DNA from: Tannerella sp.
GTDB taxonomy: Bacteria; Bacteroidota; Bacteroidia; Bacteroidales; Tannerellaceae
DNA: 5,095 bases
NCBI GenBank assembly: GCA_031283785.1
Contig: JAITBC010000354.1
Coordinates: 1 to 5,095, forward strand
Reading direction: 5' to 3'
Shown: positions 1 to 5,095 of the stretch, one piece after another
How the letters are laid out: each line of letters opens with the position of its first letter
How positions within the stretch are numbered: position 1 is the stretch's first letter
Program-made: the position numbers and the translations under genes
Notes under the pieces: model-generated
Databases searched by the model: none
What the model was told of the DNA's origin: nothing
What the model saw: the letters and a program-made list of their open reading frames with translations, nothing else

Positions 1-9
1 TGCCGTCTA

Positions 10-741
10 TTATAATATCTGAATACTTTCATCCCCTGCTTGCTCTTCGGCCGAAGGGGTGATTAGTTTGTATCCTTTTCCATGAATATTAATGATCTCG
101 ATAGAGGGATCTGCCTTGAGCAGTTTGCGCAGTTTGGTGATATATACGTCCATACTGCGGGCGTTGAAGTAATTATCGTCCACCCAAATGGTTTTCAGCG
201 CATAATTACGTTCCAAGATTTCGTTGGCGTGTGCACAAAGCAGACTCAGGAGTTCACATTCCTTGGTTGTCAGTTTAGTCACTTTATCTCCGATTGTCAT
301 AGTCTGTTTTTGCGTATCAAACAAGAAGTTCCCTAATTTGTAGAAAGGAATATCTTTGAGTTTTTTCCCTTTTACACGGCGCAGAATCGCTTCGATACGC
401 AGCAACAGTTCTTCCATACTGAACGGTTTGGTCAGGTAATCGTCGGCGCCGATTTTAAATCCTTCCAGAATATCTTCTTTCATTGTTTTTGCAGTGAGGA
501 ATATAATAGGAATATCAGGATTTATGGAGCGGATTTCTTGCGCCAGAGCGAATCCGTCTTTTTTCGGCATCATAACGTCCAATACGCAAAGGTCGTATTT
601 GCCTTTTATAAACCCTTTATAACCGGCTTCCCCATCGGGGAACAAATCTGTGACATAACCTTTTGCCTGAAGGTATTCCCTTAACAGCATTCCCAGGTTT
701 TCATCGTCTTCGCAAAATAAAATTTTTAACTTTTCTTCCAT
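10..741 (-). CDS. rprY: RprY, OmpR/PhoB-family DNA-binding response regulator
   Basis: This is a complete 243-residue response regulator, the usual length for the family. The receiver domain covers about residues 5-122: acidic pocket D12/D13, phosphoacceptor D55 in VLDVMMP, T83, and K105 in the TKPF motif. A winged-helix output domain follows at about 133-228, with LTTKE (157-161), a putative recognition helix at about 193-209 and the wing GKGYKL (221-226). It should dimerise on phosphorylation by RprX and bind promoter DNA in the cytoplasm. Its ATG lies inside the last codons of rprX, giving a 16-bp overlap, so translational coupling is likely; I see no separate ribosome site. The name rests on similarity of this protein and its partner to the Bacteroides RprX/RprY pair as I remember them. 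The target genes cannot be read from this window. The tail after about residue 229 is acidic and probably disordered. Confidence 0.93.
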   Translation of the reverse strand: MEEKLKILFCEDDENLGMLLREYLQAKGYVTDLFPDGEAGYKGFIKGKYDLCVLDVMMPKKDGFALAQEIRSINPDIPIIFLTAKTMKEDILEGFKIGADDYLTKPFSMEELLLRIEAILRRVKGKKLKDIPFYKLGNFLFDTQKQTMTIGDKVTKLTTKECELLSLLCAHANEILERNYALKTIWVDDNYFNARSMDVYITKLRKLLKADPSIEIINIHGKGYKLITPSAEEQAGDESIQIL

Positions 742-2300
742 GATTGTTCTTTTATAAGAGGTAAAGTAATAATAAATTTCGTTCCTATATTGCCGGCTCC
801 ATTTTCGGCACGGATGCTGCCGTTGTGGTCTTCCAGCATTTTCCGTACGTAAGCCAATCCCAGCCCGAATCCTTTTACGTCGTGTACATTGCCGGTAGGT
901 ACGCGGAAAAAGCGGTCGAATACCTTTTTAAGATACTCTTTCTTTATTCCTATACCATTGTCTTCAACGGATATGAGCAGCTTCCCGTTCTCATTTCTTG
1001 TACGCGCCACCAGTTTCAAAAGCGCTTCTTTCCGGCGGTATTTTACGGCGTTGTCCATTAGGTTGAACAATACGTTTGTCAGGTGCATCTCGTCGGCATA
1101 GATAGTCGATTTTTCCGCTTTCAAGTCAATGTCTATCGTCCCGTTGTATTTCTCTACTTTCAGGGCGAACGTGTTGGCTATACCGGCAATCAAGTCGTTG
1201 GCGTCGATTTCTTTCAGTTTAAGCGTCGCTTTTTGCCGCTCAAACAGCGACATCTGCAACACTTTCTCTACCAGGAAGCCCAAGCGCTTTGTTTCATCGT
1301 TTATGACTCCTGAAATATGTTTGAATACGTCGGGGCTTTTGGTGATATCCGAATCTTTGAGCATTTGGGCGGCCAGCGAGATGGTCGAAACAGGCGTTTT
1401 CAACTCATGTGTCATATTATTGATAAAGTCGGTTTTCATCTCGGATAATTTCTTTTGACGAAATACAATATACAGGGTGAAAATAAATGTAACCAGGAGC
1501 ATTAGCGAAAAAATGACCGAAGGGATAATAAAGGTCACTTCGCTAAAGATGTAATTCTGCTTGGTAGGGAAAAATACTTTGATGTAATTTTGTCGCGACG
1601 GAGGATCGTTGGGAAATAATACGCTCGTTTGCACGTCTGAAGCTAATGGAGGCTTCTTTACGTCATCGCTTTGATATACAGTCGCTCCGTCTTTGTTTAT
1701 TACCGAGAATACAAACGGCAGGTTTAAACCGCTGTTCATAAACTCTGTTTTCAGGTAATTGTTCATCTGTTTGAAATCCACGCGTTCTTCAATGGGTTTC
1801 AGGCTTGATGTGTTCAGCATATTAATCAGCACTTCATGCATCAGCACCTGGTCGTACAGGTAGCGGCGCTTGTACGTGTCGTAATATTCTTTCGACGTGG
1901 AAACTATGTTGTTCGATGAAGGTCTTTGCAGTATGGAGGGGAGCGAGCGTTGCGGCGTATTCGTAACGCTGCTGTGTAATTCTATCCGGCTTTGCATCGT
2001 ACCGGTTGTGTTCAACATTTCAAAGCGGAAATGTTCTTGTATATCCGGTATGTCGGTCTTTGCCTTATTTTGCCGGTGGTAATTGCTGACGTCTTTACTG
2101 ATGTCTTCTTCTATGTACCGGCGTGTCTCGTCTAGCTCCAGGTTTTTGGATACCTGCAGCAAGCATTTTTGTACTGTTTCATTAAACTGTTCGCTTCGCG
2201 TTTTAAGAATTTCACCCACATACGTTACCTGCAAATAAAGCAACCCAGCAAAAGCGAATGCCAGAACGAGCGCTAATAACCAAATGGTAGATTTCCTCAT
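726..2300 (-). CDS. rprX: RprX, membrane sensor histidine kinase
   Basis: This 524-residue protein autophosphorylates on histidine and passes the phosphate to RprY, encoded directly downstream. Order of parts: membrane helix at about 6-28; a periplasmic sensor region of about 225 residues (roughly 30-255) with no domain I recognise; a second membrane helix at about 256-280; then directly, with no visible HAMP, a HisKA domain with H298 in THELKTP (297-303). The HATPase_c domain carries the N box with N413 and N417, the G1 box DNGIG (447-451), the F box around FDRFF (461-465) and the G2 box GFGLGL (477-482). All catalytic boxes are intact. The chosen ATG follows a GAGGATAT stretch that could serve as a ribosome site. 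Two ATGs at 2316 and 2310 share another frame and cannot be the start. A kinase gene preceding its regulator with overlapping ends is a standard two-component operon layout. Confidence 0.93.
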   Translation of the reverse strand: MRKSTIWLLALVLAFAFAGLLYLQVTYVGEILKTRSEQFNETVQKCLLQVSKNLELDETRRYIEEDISKDVSNYHRQNKAKTDIPDIQEHFRFEMLNTTGTMQSRIELHSSVTNTPQRSLPSILQRPSSNNIVSTSKEYYDTYKRRYLYDQVLMHEVLINMLNTSSLKPIEERVDFKQMNNYLKTEFMNSGLNLPFVFSVINKDGATVYQSDDVKKPPLASDVQTSVLFPNDPPSRQNYIKVFFPTKQNYIFSEVTFIIPSVIFSLMLLVTFIFTLYIVFRQKKLSEMKTDFINNMTHELKTPVSTISLAAQMLKDSDITKSPDVFKHISGVINDETKRLGFLVEKVLQMSLFERQKATLKLKEIDANDLIAGIANTFALKVEKYNGTIDIDLKAEKSTIYADEMHLTNVLFNLMDNAVKYRRKEALLKLVARTRNENGKLLISVEDNGIGIKKEYLKKVFDRFFRVPTGNVHDVKGFGLGLAYVRKMLEDHNGSIRAENGAGNIGTKFIITLPLIKEQSWKKS

Positions 2301-2505
2301 ATATCCTCATATCCATTTTTAATGTTGAACAAATAACGATTTTTTCAGTTTAATATTTACATAAAAAAAGCAAAAAACAAAATGTTTAATTGTTAATAAT
2401 CTATTACGAACACCTGGGACGATGGAGAATAAACGGTTCATAATTAGTTGCTGACTACTTGCGTGTCATCTCATAAACTTTTAAAAACAATACGATGTAT
2501 TCACT
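2301..2505. other. AT-rich intergenic region upstream of rprX
   Basis: This 205-bp gap separates rprX from the gene upstream on the same strand and should hold the rprXY promoter if the pair has its own. I find no exact TAnnTTTG box on the minus strand; the nearest candidate, GTTATTTG about 30 bp before the start codon, misses the leading TA. A direct repeat TTAAT-TG-TTAAT lies at about 2387-2398. The longest minus-strand ORF here encodes 40 residues of low-complexity AT-rich sequence and is not credible. Read-through from the upstream gene is therefore a possible source of rprX transcript. Confidence 0.5.
2479..2501 (-). terminator. possible weak terminator after the 107-residue gene
   Basis: Just after the stop codon at 2506, the minus strand reads AATAC-ATC-GTATT (2489-2501), a 5-bp hairpin with a 3-nt loop, followed by GTTTTTAAAAG. 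The stem is short and has only one G-C pair, so termination would be inefficient; it could equally be chance in AT-rich DNA. Confidence 0.25.
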
Positions 2506-2829
2506 TTAGCGAATAGCTACTTTTCTAACGGTTTCACCAATACGGATGATGTAATATCCTTTTGCAATAGTTACAACATATTCGCCATTAGGTTGCTTCA
2601 TCTCGATATCTGCCACTTTAATGCCTACTACGTTGTATATCTCAAGCCGGCTGCCTGTCGGAGCGTTGAATACTTTTATGCGGTTATTGACGGCGATAAT
2701 TTCTACGGTAGGGGATGTCGCTTGCTTTTTTAGGGTATTGTAAGGCTCATTCACCTGCTGTGCATACAAGGCCGGCGAAGACAAAAACATCAAAATGACC
2801 ACGAAGACAAAATAAAATACAACTCTCAT
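2506..2829 (-). CDS. small exported protein made of a sorting-domain-like (T9SS type A-like) fold
   Basis: This 107-residue protein has a clear signal peptide: M-R, a hydrophobic stretch at about 3-19, then LYA before QQ, so cleavage after A23 is likely. The mature chain has a short polar linker (about 24-47). From about 48 to the end it shows the beta-rich pattern of Bacteroidota type A sorting or Por secretion tails: a VFNAP-like opening, LEIYNVVGIKVAD, then GYYIIRIGETVRKVAIR at the extreme C-terminus. Such domains normally sit behind a large cargo protein; here almost nothing else is present. It may be a stand-alone envelope protein using that fold, or the remnant of a larger secreted protein. 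It lies upstream of rprX on the same strand, so a link to envelope sensing is possible but unproven. The fold assignment rests on pattern only. Confidence 0.75.
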   Translation of the reverse strand: MRVVFYFVFVVILMFLSSPALYAQQVNEPYNTLKKQATSPTVEIIAVNNRIKVFNAPTGSRLEIYNVVGIKVADIEMKQPNGEYVVTIAKGYYIIRIGETVRKVAIR

Positions 2830-2852
2830 ACCCTAAATTCCTATAATAACTA

Positions 2853-2860
2853 CAAATATA
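2853..2860 (-). promoter_or_regulatory. -7 promoter box of the 107-residue exported protein gene
   Basis: The minus strand reads TATATTTG, an exact match to the Bacteroidota TAnnTTTG box, ending 23 bp before the ATG at 2829, which implies a leader of about 20 nt. No clean TTTG lies at the expected -33 distance; that position falls inside the inverted repeat at 2875-2891, where the minus strand reads CTTGTTTT. Confidence 0.55.
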
Positions 2861-2874
2861 GATGAATTTCTCTG

Positions 2875-2891
2875 TATCTTAAAACAAGATA
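2875..2891. repeat. inverted repeat TATCTT-N5-AAGATA
   Basis: This is a perfect 6-bp inverted repeat with a 5-bp spacer, centred at about 2883, where the -33 element of the downstream gene would lie (about 23 bp upstream of the -7 box at 2853-2860). The position suits an operator. It is also just downstream of the 70-residue gene's stop codon, but no run of T follows on the minus strand, so an intrinsic terminator is less likely. Confidence 0.4.
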
Positions 2892-2905
2892 GCTTAAAAA
2901 TGATT

Positions 2906-3118
2906 TCAAGTTTCACGTTTTTCTTTTTCCTGCTTCTCTCTCCATTTCATACGCCGTATCTGAAGCAAACGAAGTAAGAAGATGACTACCAGCGATATTC
3001 CCATAATCAGAAAATATCCGGCATAATCTGCGTCCGGCTTATTGCCCGGCCATCCGATTATACTCATCACTACTAAATAAATCAGCAGTAATCCGCTGAT
3101 GATATTAATCTTTTTCAT
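2906..3118 (-). CDS. small protein with two membrane helices, function unknown
   Basis: This encodes 70 residues. After a short MKKIN start comes a hydrophobic helix (about 5-21), a loop GWPGNKPDADYAG (22-34), a second helix (about 35-53), and a highly charged tail (RRMKWREKQEKEKRET, 55-70). By the positive-inside rule both ends should be cytoplasmic, with the loop on the outer face of the inner membrane. I recognise no family and assign no function. The well-formed topology, the ATG start and an exact -7 promoter box 22 bp upstream support a real gene. It is in the same orientation as the downstream exported protein and rprXY, but 76 bp containing a promoter separate it from the next gene, so it may be a separate transcript. 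The 56-residue ORF upstream ends 12 bp before this start in the same frame. Confidence 0.75.
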   Translation of the reverse strand: MKKINIISGLLLIYLVVMSIIGWPGNKPDADYAGYFLIMGISLVVIFLLRLLQIRRMKWREKQEKEKRET

Positions 3119-3130
3119 TTCTGCCGCTTA

Positions 3131-3301
3131 TTATGAAAACAAAAGTAAGCTGAATTTCCGAATTACGGGTAAAATGTACAATATTTTTTGCCGCTTCATA
3201 TTTTTGCCTTGGTAATTGTAATGACACGCGGAATACGTCTTGTCGTAAACAAATACATGGTATGTATCTGCGGAGAAAATATAGATGTAATCTTTTGACA
3301 T
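3131..3301 (-). CDS. possible 56-residue small protein behind a strong promoter
   Basis: The ATG at 3301 opens 56 codons ending in TAA. The protein starts MSKDYIYIFSAD, is rich in aromatic residues (8 Tyr and 4 Phe) and has a basic KRQK patch in its second half. No signal peptide, membrane helix or known family is apparent. The main support is position: its start lies about 25 nt after the expected start point of the best promoter in the window (3330-3360), and the leader between is A-rich (GATAAGAAAAAA), as is common for Bacteroidota genes. Against it, it is short, AT-rich DNA readily yields Tyr and Phe codons, and a -7 box for the next gene overlaps its 3' end. It could be a small protein, a leader peptide for the 70-residue gene, or chance. 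Confidence 0.35.
   Translation of the reverse strand: MSKDYIYIFSADTYHVFVYDKTYSACHYNYQGKNMKRQKILYILPVIRKFSLLLFS
3140..3147 (-). promoter_or_regulatory. -7 promoter box of the 70-residue membrane protein gene
   Basis: The minus strand reads TACTTTTG, an exact TAnnTTTG match ending 21 bp before the ATG at 3118. No TTTG is found at the usual -33 distance, so the box is supported by sequence and spacing to the gene alone. Confidence 0.45.
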
Positions 3302-3329
3302 AATTATCCGAGTTTTTTCTTATCACGGA

Positions 3330-3360
3330 CAAAGATAATTTATTCGTTTGAAATGACAAA
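3330..3360 (-). promoter_or_regulatory. complete Bacteroidota-type promoter, minus strand
   Basis: The minus strand carries TTTG at 3357-3360, a 19-bp spacer, and TATCTTTG at 3330-3337. Both boxes match the Bacteroidota consensus exactly and the spacing is in the usual 19-21 bp range, making this the best promoter in the window. Transcription should begin near 3326 and run leftward into the 56-residue ORF and possibly the 70-residue membrane protein gene, which would then have a leader of about 205 nt. Confidence 0.65.
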
Positions 3361-3434
3361 TACGGATTGACTTTTTATCGCATTTGTATCCCCCGGACGC
3401 AGAATAACGATTATGCATCTCCCCTAACAATATA

Positions 3435-3460
3435 ATTACTACCTTTGCGTACGAAGTAAT
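3435..3460. repeat. inverted repeat ATTACT-N14-AGTAAT over the aroQ promoter
   Basis: Perfect 6-bp arms lie at 3435-3440 and 3455-3460, with a partly symmetrical centre that includes the palindrome CGTACG (3448-3453). The repeat spans the -7 box and the expected start of transcription, the usual place for a repressor site, but its arms are short and AT-rich. Confidence 0.4.
3440..3447 (+). promoter_or_regulatory. -7 promoter box of aroQ-pyk
   Basis: TACCTTTG matches TAnnTTTG exactly and ends 27 bp before the ATG at 3475, implying a leader of about 24 nt. There is no TTTG at the -33 distance (about 3416-3421 reads CATCTC), so strength may depend on an activator or on upstream sequence. Confidence 0.55.
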
Positions 3461-3474
3461 AAACGTGAAAATAT

Positions 3475-3915
3475 ATGGCAATGAACGTGAAGAAAATTCA
3501 GATAATTAACGGCCCAAATCTTAACCTGCTGGGTAAACGGGAACCGGAAATCTATGGAAATGTTTCGTTTGAAGCGTATTTAGACGCCTTGCGCATGAAG
3601 TACCCCCAATGCGAGATAGCTTATTTCCAAAGCAATATAGAAGGCGAATTGATAAATAAAATGCATGAGGCAGGCTTTGGATACGCCGGCATTATCCTGA
3701 ATGCCGGCGCTTATACGCATACATCCGTAGCATTGCACGACGCCATAAAAGCCGTCGATTCTCCCGTAATAGAAGTACATATATCTAACGTGCATGCACG
3801 AGAGCCCTTCCGCCACGTATCCTTGATCTCCGCCGCTTGCAAGGGCATTATAGCGGGATTCGGGCTTGATTCTTACCGTTTGGCGGTTGAAGCTGTCCTG
3901 GCTTTCGGGAACTGA
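3475..3915 (+). CDS. aroQ: 3-dehydroquinate dehydratase, type II
   Basis: It converts 3-dehydroquinate to 3-dehydroshikimate, the third step of the shikimate pathway to aromatic amino acids and other aromatics, in the cytoplasm; type II enzymes form dodecamers. The 146 residues match the family length. The N-terminal motif INGPNLNLLGKREPEIYG (11-28) carries the lid arginine R22 and catalytic Y27. N76 lies in NAGAYTHTS, catalytic H102 in EVHISN (100-105), and substrate-binding R113 in the REPFRH segment. All key residues are present. Two starts are possible: ATG at 3475 (MAMNVKK) or 3481 (MNVKK). Many family members begin just before the KIQIINGPN strand, so 3481 is a fair alternative; no ribosome site decides it. 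pyk follows after 30 bp and is probably co-transcribed. Confidence 0.96.
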   Translation: MAMNVKKIQIINGPNLNLLGKREPEIYGNVSFEAYLDALRMKYPQCEIAYFQSNIEGELINKMHEAGFGYAGIILNAGAYTHTSVALHDAIKAVDSPVIEVHISNVHAREPFRHVSLISAACKGIIAGFGLDSYRLAVEAVLAFGN

Positions 3916-3918
3916 ATA

Positions 3919-3934
3919 ATTAATATTAATTTTG
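3919..3934 (+). promoter_or_regulatory. palindrome and possible internal promoter before pyk
   Basis: The aroQ-pyk gap holds a perfect 12-bp palindrome, ATTAATATTAAT (3919-3930), overlapping TAATTTTG (3927-3934), an exact TAnnTTTG box. TTTC, one base off TTTG, lies 20 bp further upstream at 3903-3906 inside aroQ. Transcription would start near 3938, leaving a leader of only about 8 nt, which weakens the case. Confidence 0.3.
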
Positions 3935-3945
3935 AACATTGACTT

Positions 3946-5095
3946 ATGCTGAAGCAAACAAAAATTGTCGCGACCATTTCTGACCAGCGATGTGAAGTAG
4001 ATTTTATACAATCACTCTATAACGCAGGAATGAATGTAGTGCGTATCAACTCGGCGCACATGAATGAAGAAGGATTCGACAAAGTAATCCGTAACACGCG
4101 GCAGGTTTCCGGTCGCATAGGCATCTTGATGGATACCAAAGGACCTGAAATAAGAACCACGCCGGCGAAACAGCCTATCGACTTTCGCACAGGCGAACGC
4201 GTAAACGTGAAGGGAGACCCCGAAGCGGAAACTACGCACGCATGTATCAACGTGTCGTACCGCAATTTTGTGGAAGATATGAGAATCGGTGACGACATGC
4301 TGATAGACGACGGAGACCTCGACCTGCGCGTGATGGAAAAACATCCCGGCTACATCGTATGCGAAGTGCAGAACGACGCCACCCTGGGAAGTCGCAAAAG
4401 CGTGAATGTGCCGGGCGTCCGTATCAACCTGCCTTCGCTCACCGAAAAAGACCGACAGAATATCCTTTATTCTATCGCACACAAAGTAGATTTTATTGCA
4501 CACTCCTTTGTGCGCAACAAACAAGATGTGCTGGATATTCAACGCATCCTGGACGAACATCAAAGCCAGATAAAAATTATCGCCAAAATCGAAAACCAGG
4601 AAGGAGTAGATAACATCGACGAGATCCTGGAAGCGGCCTACGGTATCATGATCGCCCGCGGAGACCTGGGCATCGAAGTGCCGGCAGAAAAAATACCGGG
4701 TATCCAACGCGTGCTGATTCGCAAATGCGTGGAAATGAAAAAGCCGGTCATCGTAGCCACGCAGATGCTTCATTCCATGATAAACAATCCGCGCCCCACC
4801 CGAGCGGAAGTGACCGACATCGCCAACGCTATCTACTACCGCACCGATGCGCTTATGCTCAGCGGCGAAACAGCCTACGGCAAATACCCCGTAGAAGCTG
4901 TACAGACAATGAGCAAAGTGATATCCGAATCGGAGAAAACAAAACTGGCGGCAAACGATATCCGCGTACCTTTCGTGGGCAACGACCTGGATGTAACATC
5001 TTTCCTGGCCAAACAAGCTGTAAAGTCATCCTCGAAGCTACACGTGAAAGCCATCATTACCGACAGCAATACCGGACGGACGGCACGCTACCTGG
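3946..5095 (+). CDS. pyk: pyruvate kinase, 3' end outside the window
   Basis: It transfers phosphate from phosphoenolpyruvate to ADP, giving pyruvate and ATP, the last step of glycolysis. From the ATG at 3946 (MLKQTKIVATISD) the frame stays open for 383 full codons; the family is about 470-490 residues, so roughly the last 100, mainly the C-terminal domain, are missing. Visible features: R33 and N35 in VVRINSAH; DTKGPEIRTT (63-72); a B domain at about 72-155; catalytic K214 and metal ligand E216 in AKIENQEG; D240 in ARGDLGIE; T272 in ATQMLHSM; NPRPTRAE; and LSGETAYGKYP. The C-terminal domain begins at about 330. E68 matches the Glu typical of potassium-dependent enzymes, but the usual NFSHG motif reads NSAHM. 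Codons lean to C/G-ending forms more than in neighbouring genes, consistent with high expression. Confidence 0.96.
   Translation, partial: MLKQTKIVATISDQRCEVDFIQSLYNAGMNVVRINSAHMNEEGFDKVIRNTRQVSGRIGILMDTKGPEIRTTPAKQPIDFRTGERVNVKGDPEAETTHACINVSYRNFVEDMRIGDDMLIDDGDLDLRVMEKHPGYIVCEVQNDATLGSRKSVNVPGVRINLPSLTEKDRQNILYSIAHKVDFIAHSFVRNKQDVLDIQRILDEHQSQIKIIAKIENQEGVDNIDEILEAAYGIMIARGDLGIEVPAEKIPGIQRVLIRKCVEMKKPVIVATQMLHSMINNPRPTRAEVTDIANAIYYRTDALMLSGETAYGKYPVEAVQTMSKVISESEKTKLAANDIRVPFVGNDLDVTSFLAKQAVKSSSKLHVKAIITDSNTGRTARYL

Noticed and set aside
1129..1458. 109-codon plus-strand ORF inside rprX
   Set aside because: It is antisense to the conserved kinase domain of rprX; no promoter or protein pattern supports it.
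2319..2441. 40-codon minus-strand ORF in the gap upstream of rprX
   Set aside because: It has low-complexity AT-rich content, no promoter box at a suitable distance and no recognisable protein pattern.
3199..3206. Plus-strand TATTTTTG, an exact -7 box match
   Set aside because: It has no -33 partner, no plus-strand gene follows before aroQ, and the surrounding T-rich DNA makes chance matches likely.
3302..3340. Possible terminator hairpin (TTATC...GATAA, near a T run)
   Set aside because: The stem is only 5 bp with a 9-nt loop and the T run lies on the wrong side for the plus strand; the same bases form the minus-strand promoter.
3105..3359. 84-codon minus-strand ORF overlapping the start of the 70-residue gene
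   Set aside because: Its ATG lies inside the -33 box of the promoter at 3330-3360, so that transcript could not include its start. It overlaps the next gene in another frame, and the protein shows no recognisable pattern.
3580..4011. 143-codon minus-strand ORF
   Set aside because: It lies opposite aroQ and the start of pyk, both certain, and its protein is rich in Tyr, Cys and His as expected of an antisense shadow.
4012..5016. 334-codon minus-strand ORF
   Set aside because: It is antisense to pyk over its whole length. pyk shows all the catalytic motifs of its family, while this translation is full of Phe, His, Val and Cys without family features.

Overview
The window looks like chromosomal DNA from a member of the Bacteroidales, of the Bacteroides/Parabacteroides type. 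Three things point there. The two-component pair is recognisably RprX/RprY. Several genes lie behind Bacteroidota-style promoters (-7 box TAnnTTTG, sometimes with TTTG near -33) and lack a clear Shine-Dalgarno sequence. One small exported protein is built like a Bacteroidota C-terminal sorting domain. The genus cannot be fixed from the sequence.

Left part (1-3360), minus strand. From upstream to downstream the order is: a good promoter at 3330-3360; a possible 56-residue ORF; a 70-residue protein with two membrane helices; a 107-residue protein that is a signal peptide plus a sorting-domain-like fold; a 205-bp AT-rich gap; then the sensor kinase rprX and its response regulator rprY, whose reading frames overlap by 16 bp. 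RprX senses an unknown envelope signal through a roughly 225-residue periplasmic domain and should phosphorylate RprY, an OmpR/PhoB-type DNA-binding regulator.

Right part (3361-5095), plus strand. An aroQ promoter region carries an inverted repeat over the -7 box. It is followed by aroQ (type II 3-dehydroquinase, shikimate pathway) and, 30 bp later, pyk (pyruvate kinase), which runs off the window end. The pair probably forms an operon, with a possible second promoter before pyk. Pyruvate kinase uses phosphoenolpyruvate, which is also a shikimate-pathway precursor, so the pairing makes metabolic sense, although the sequence shows no regulatory link.

The window is mostly ordinary core genome; I see no mobile element, CRISPR array, tRNA or rRNA, and no convincing new multi-gene system. 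The points most worth a second look are the stand-alone sorting-domain protein with an inverted repeat at its promoter, the hidden small ORF behind the best promoter in the window, the inverted repeat over the aroQ promoter, and the altered potassium-site motif in pyruvate kinase.
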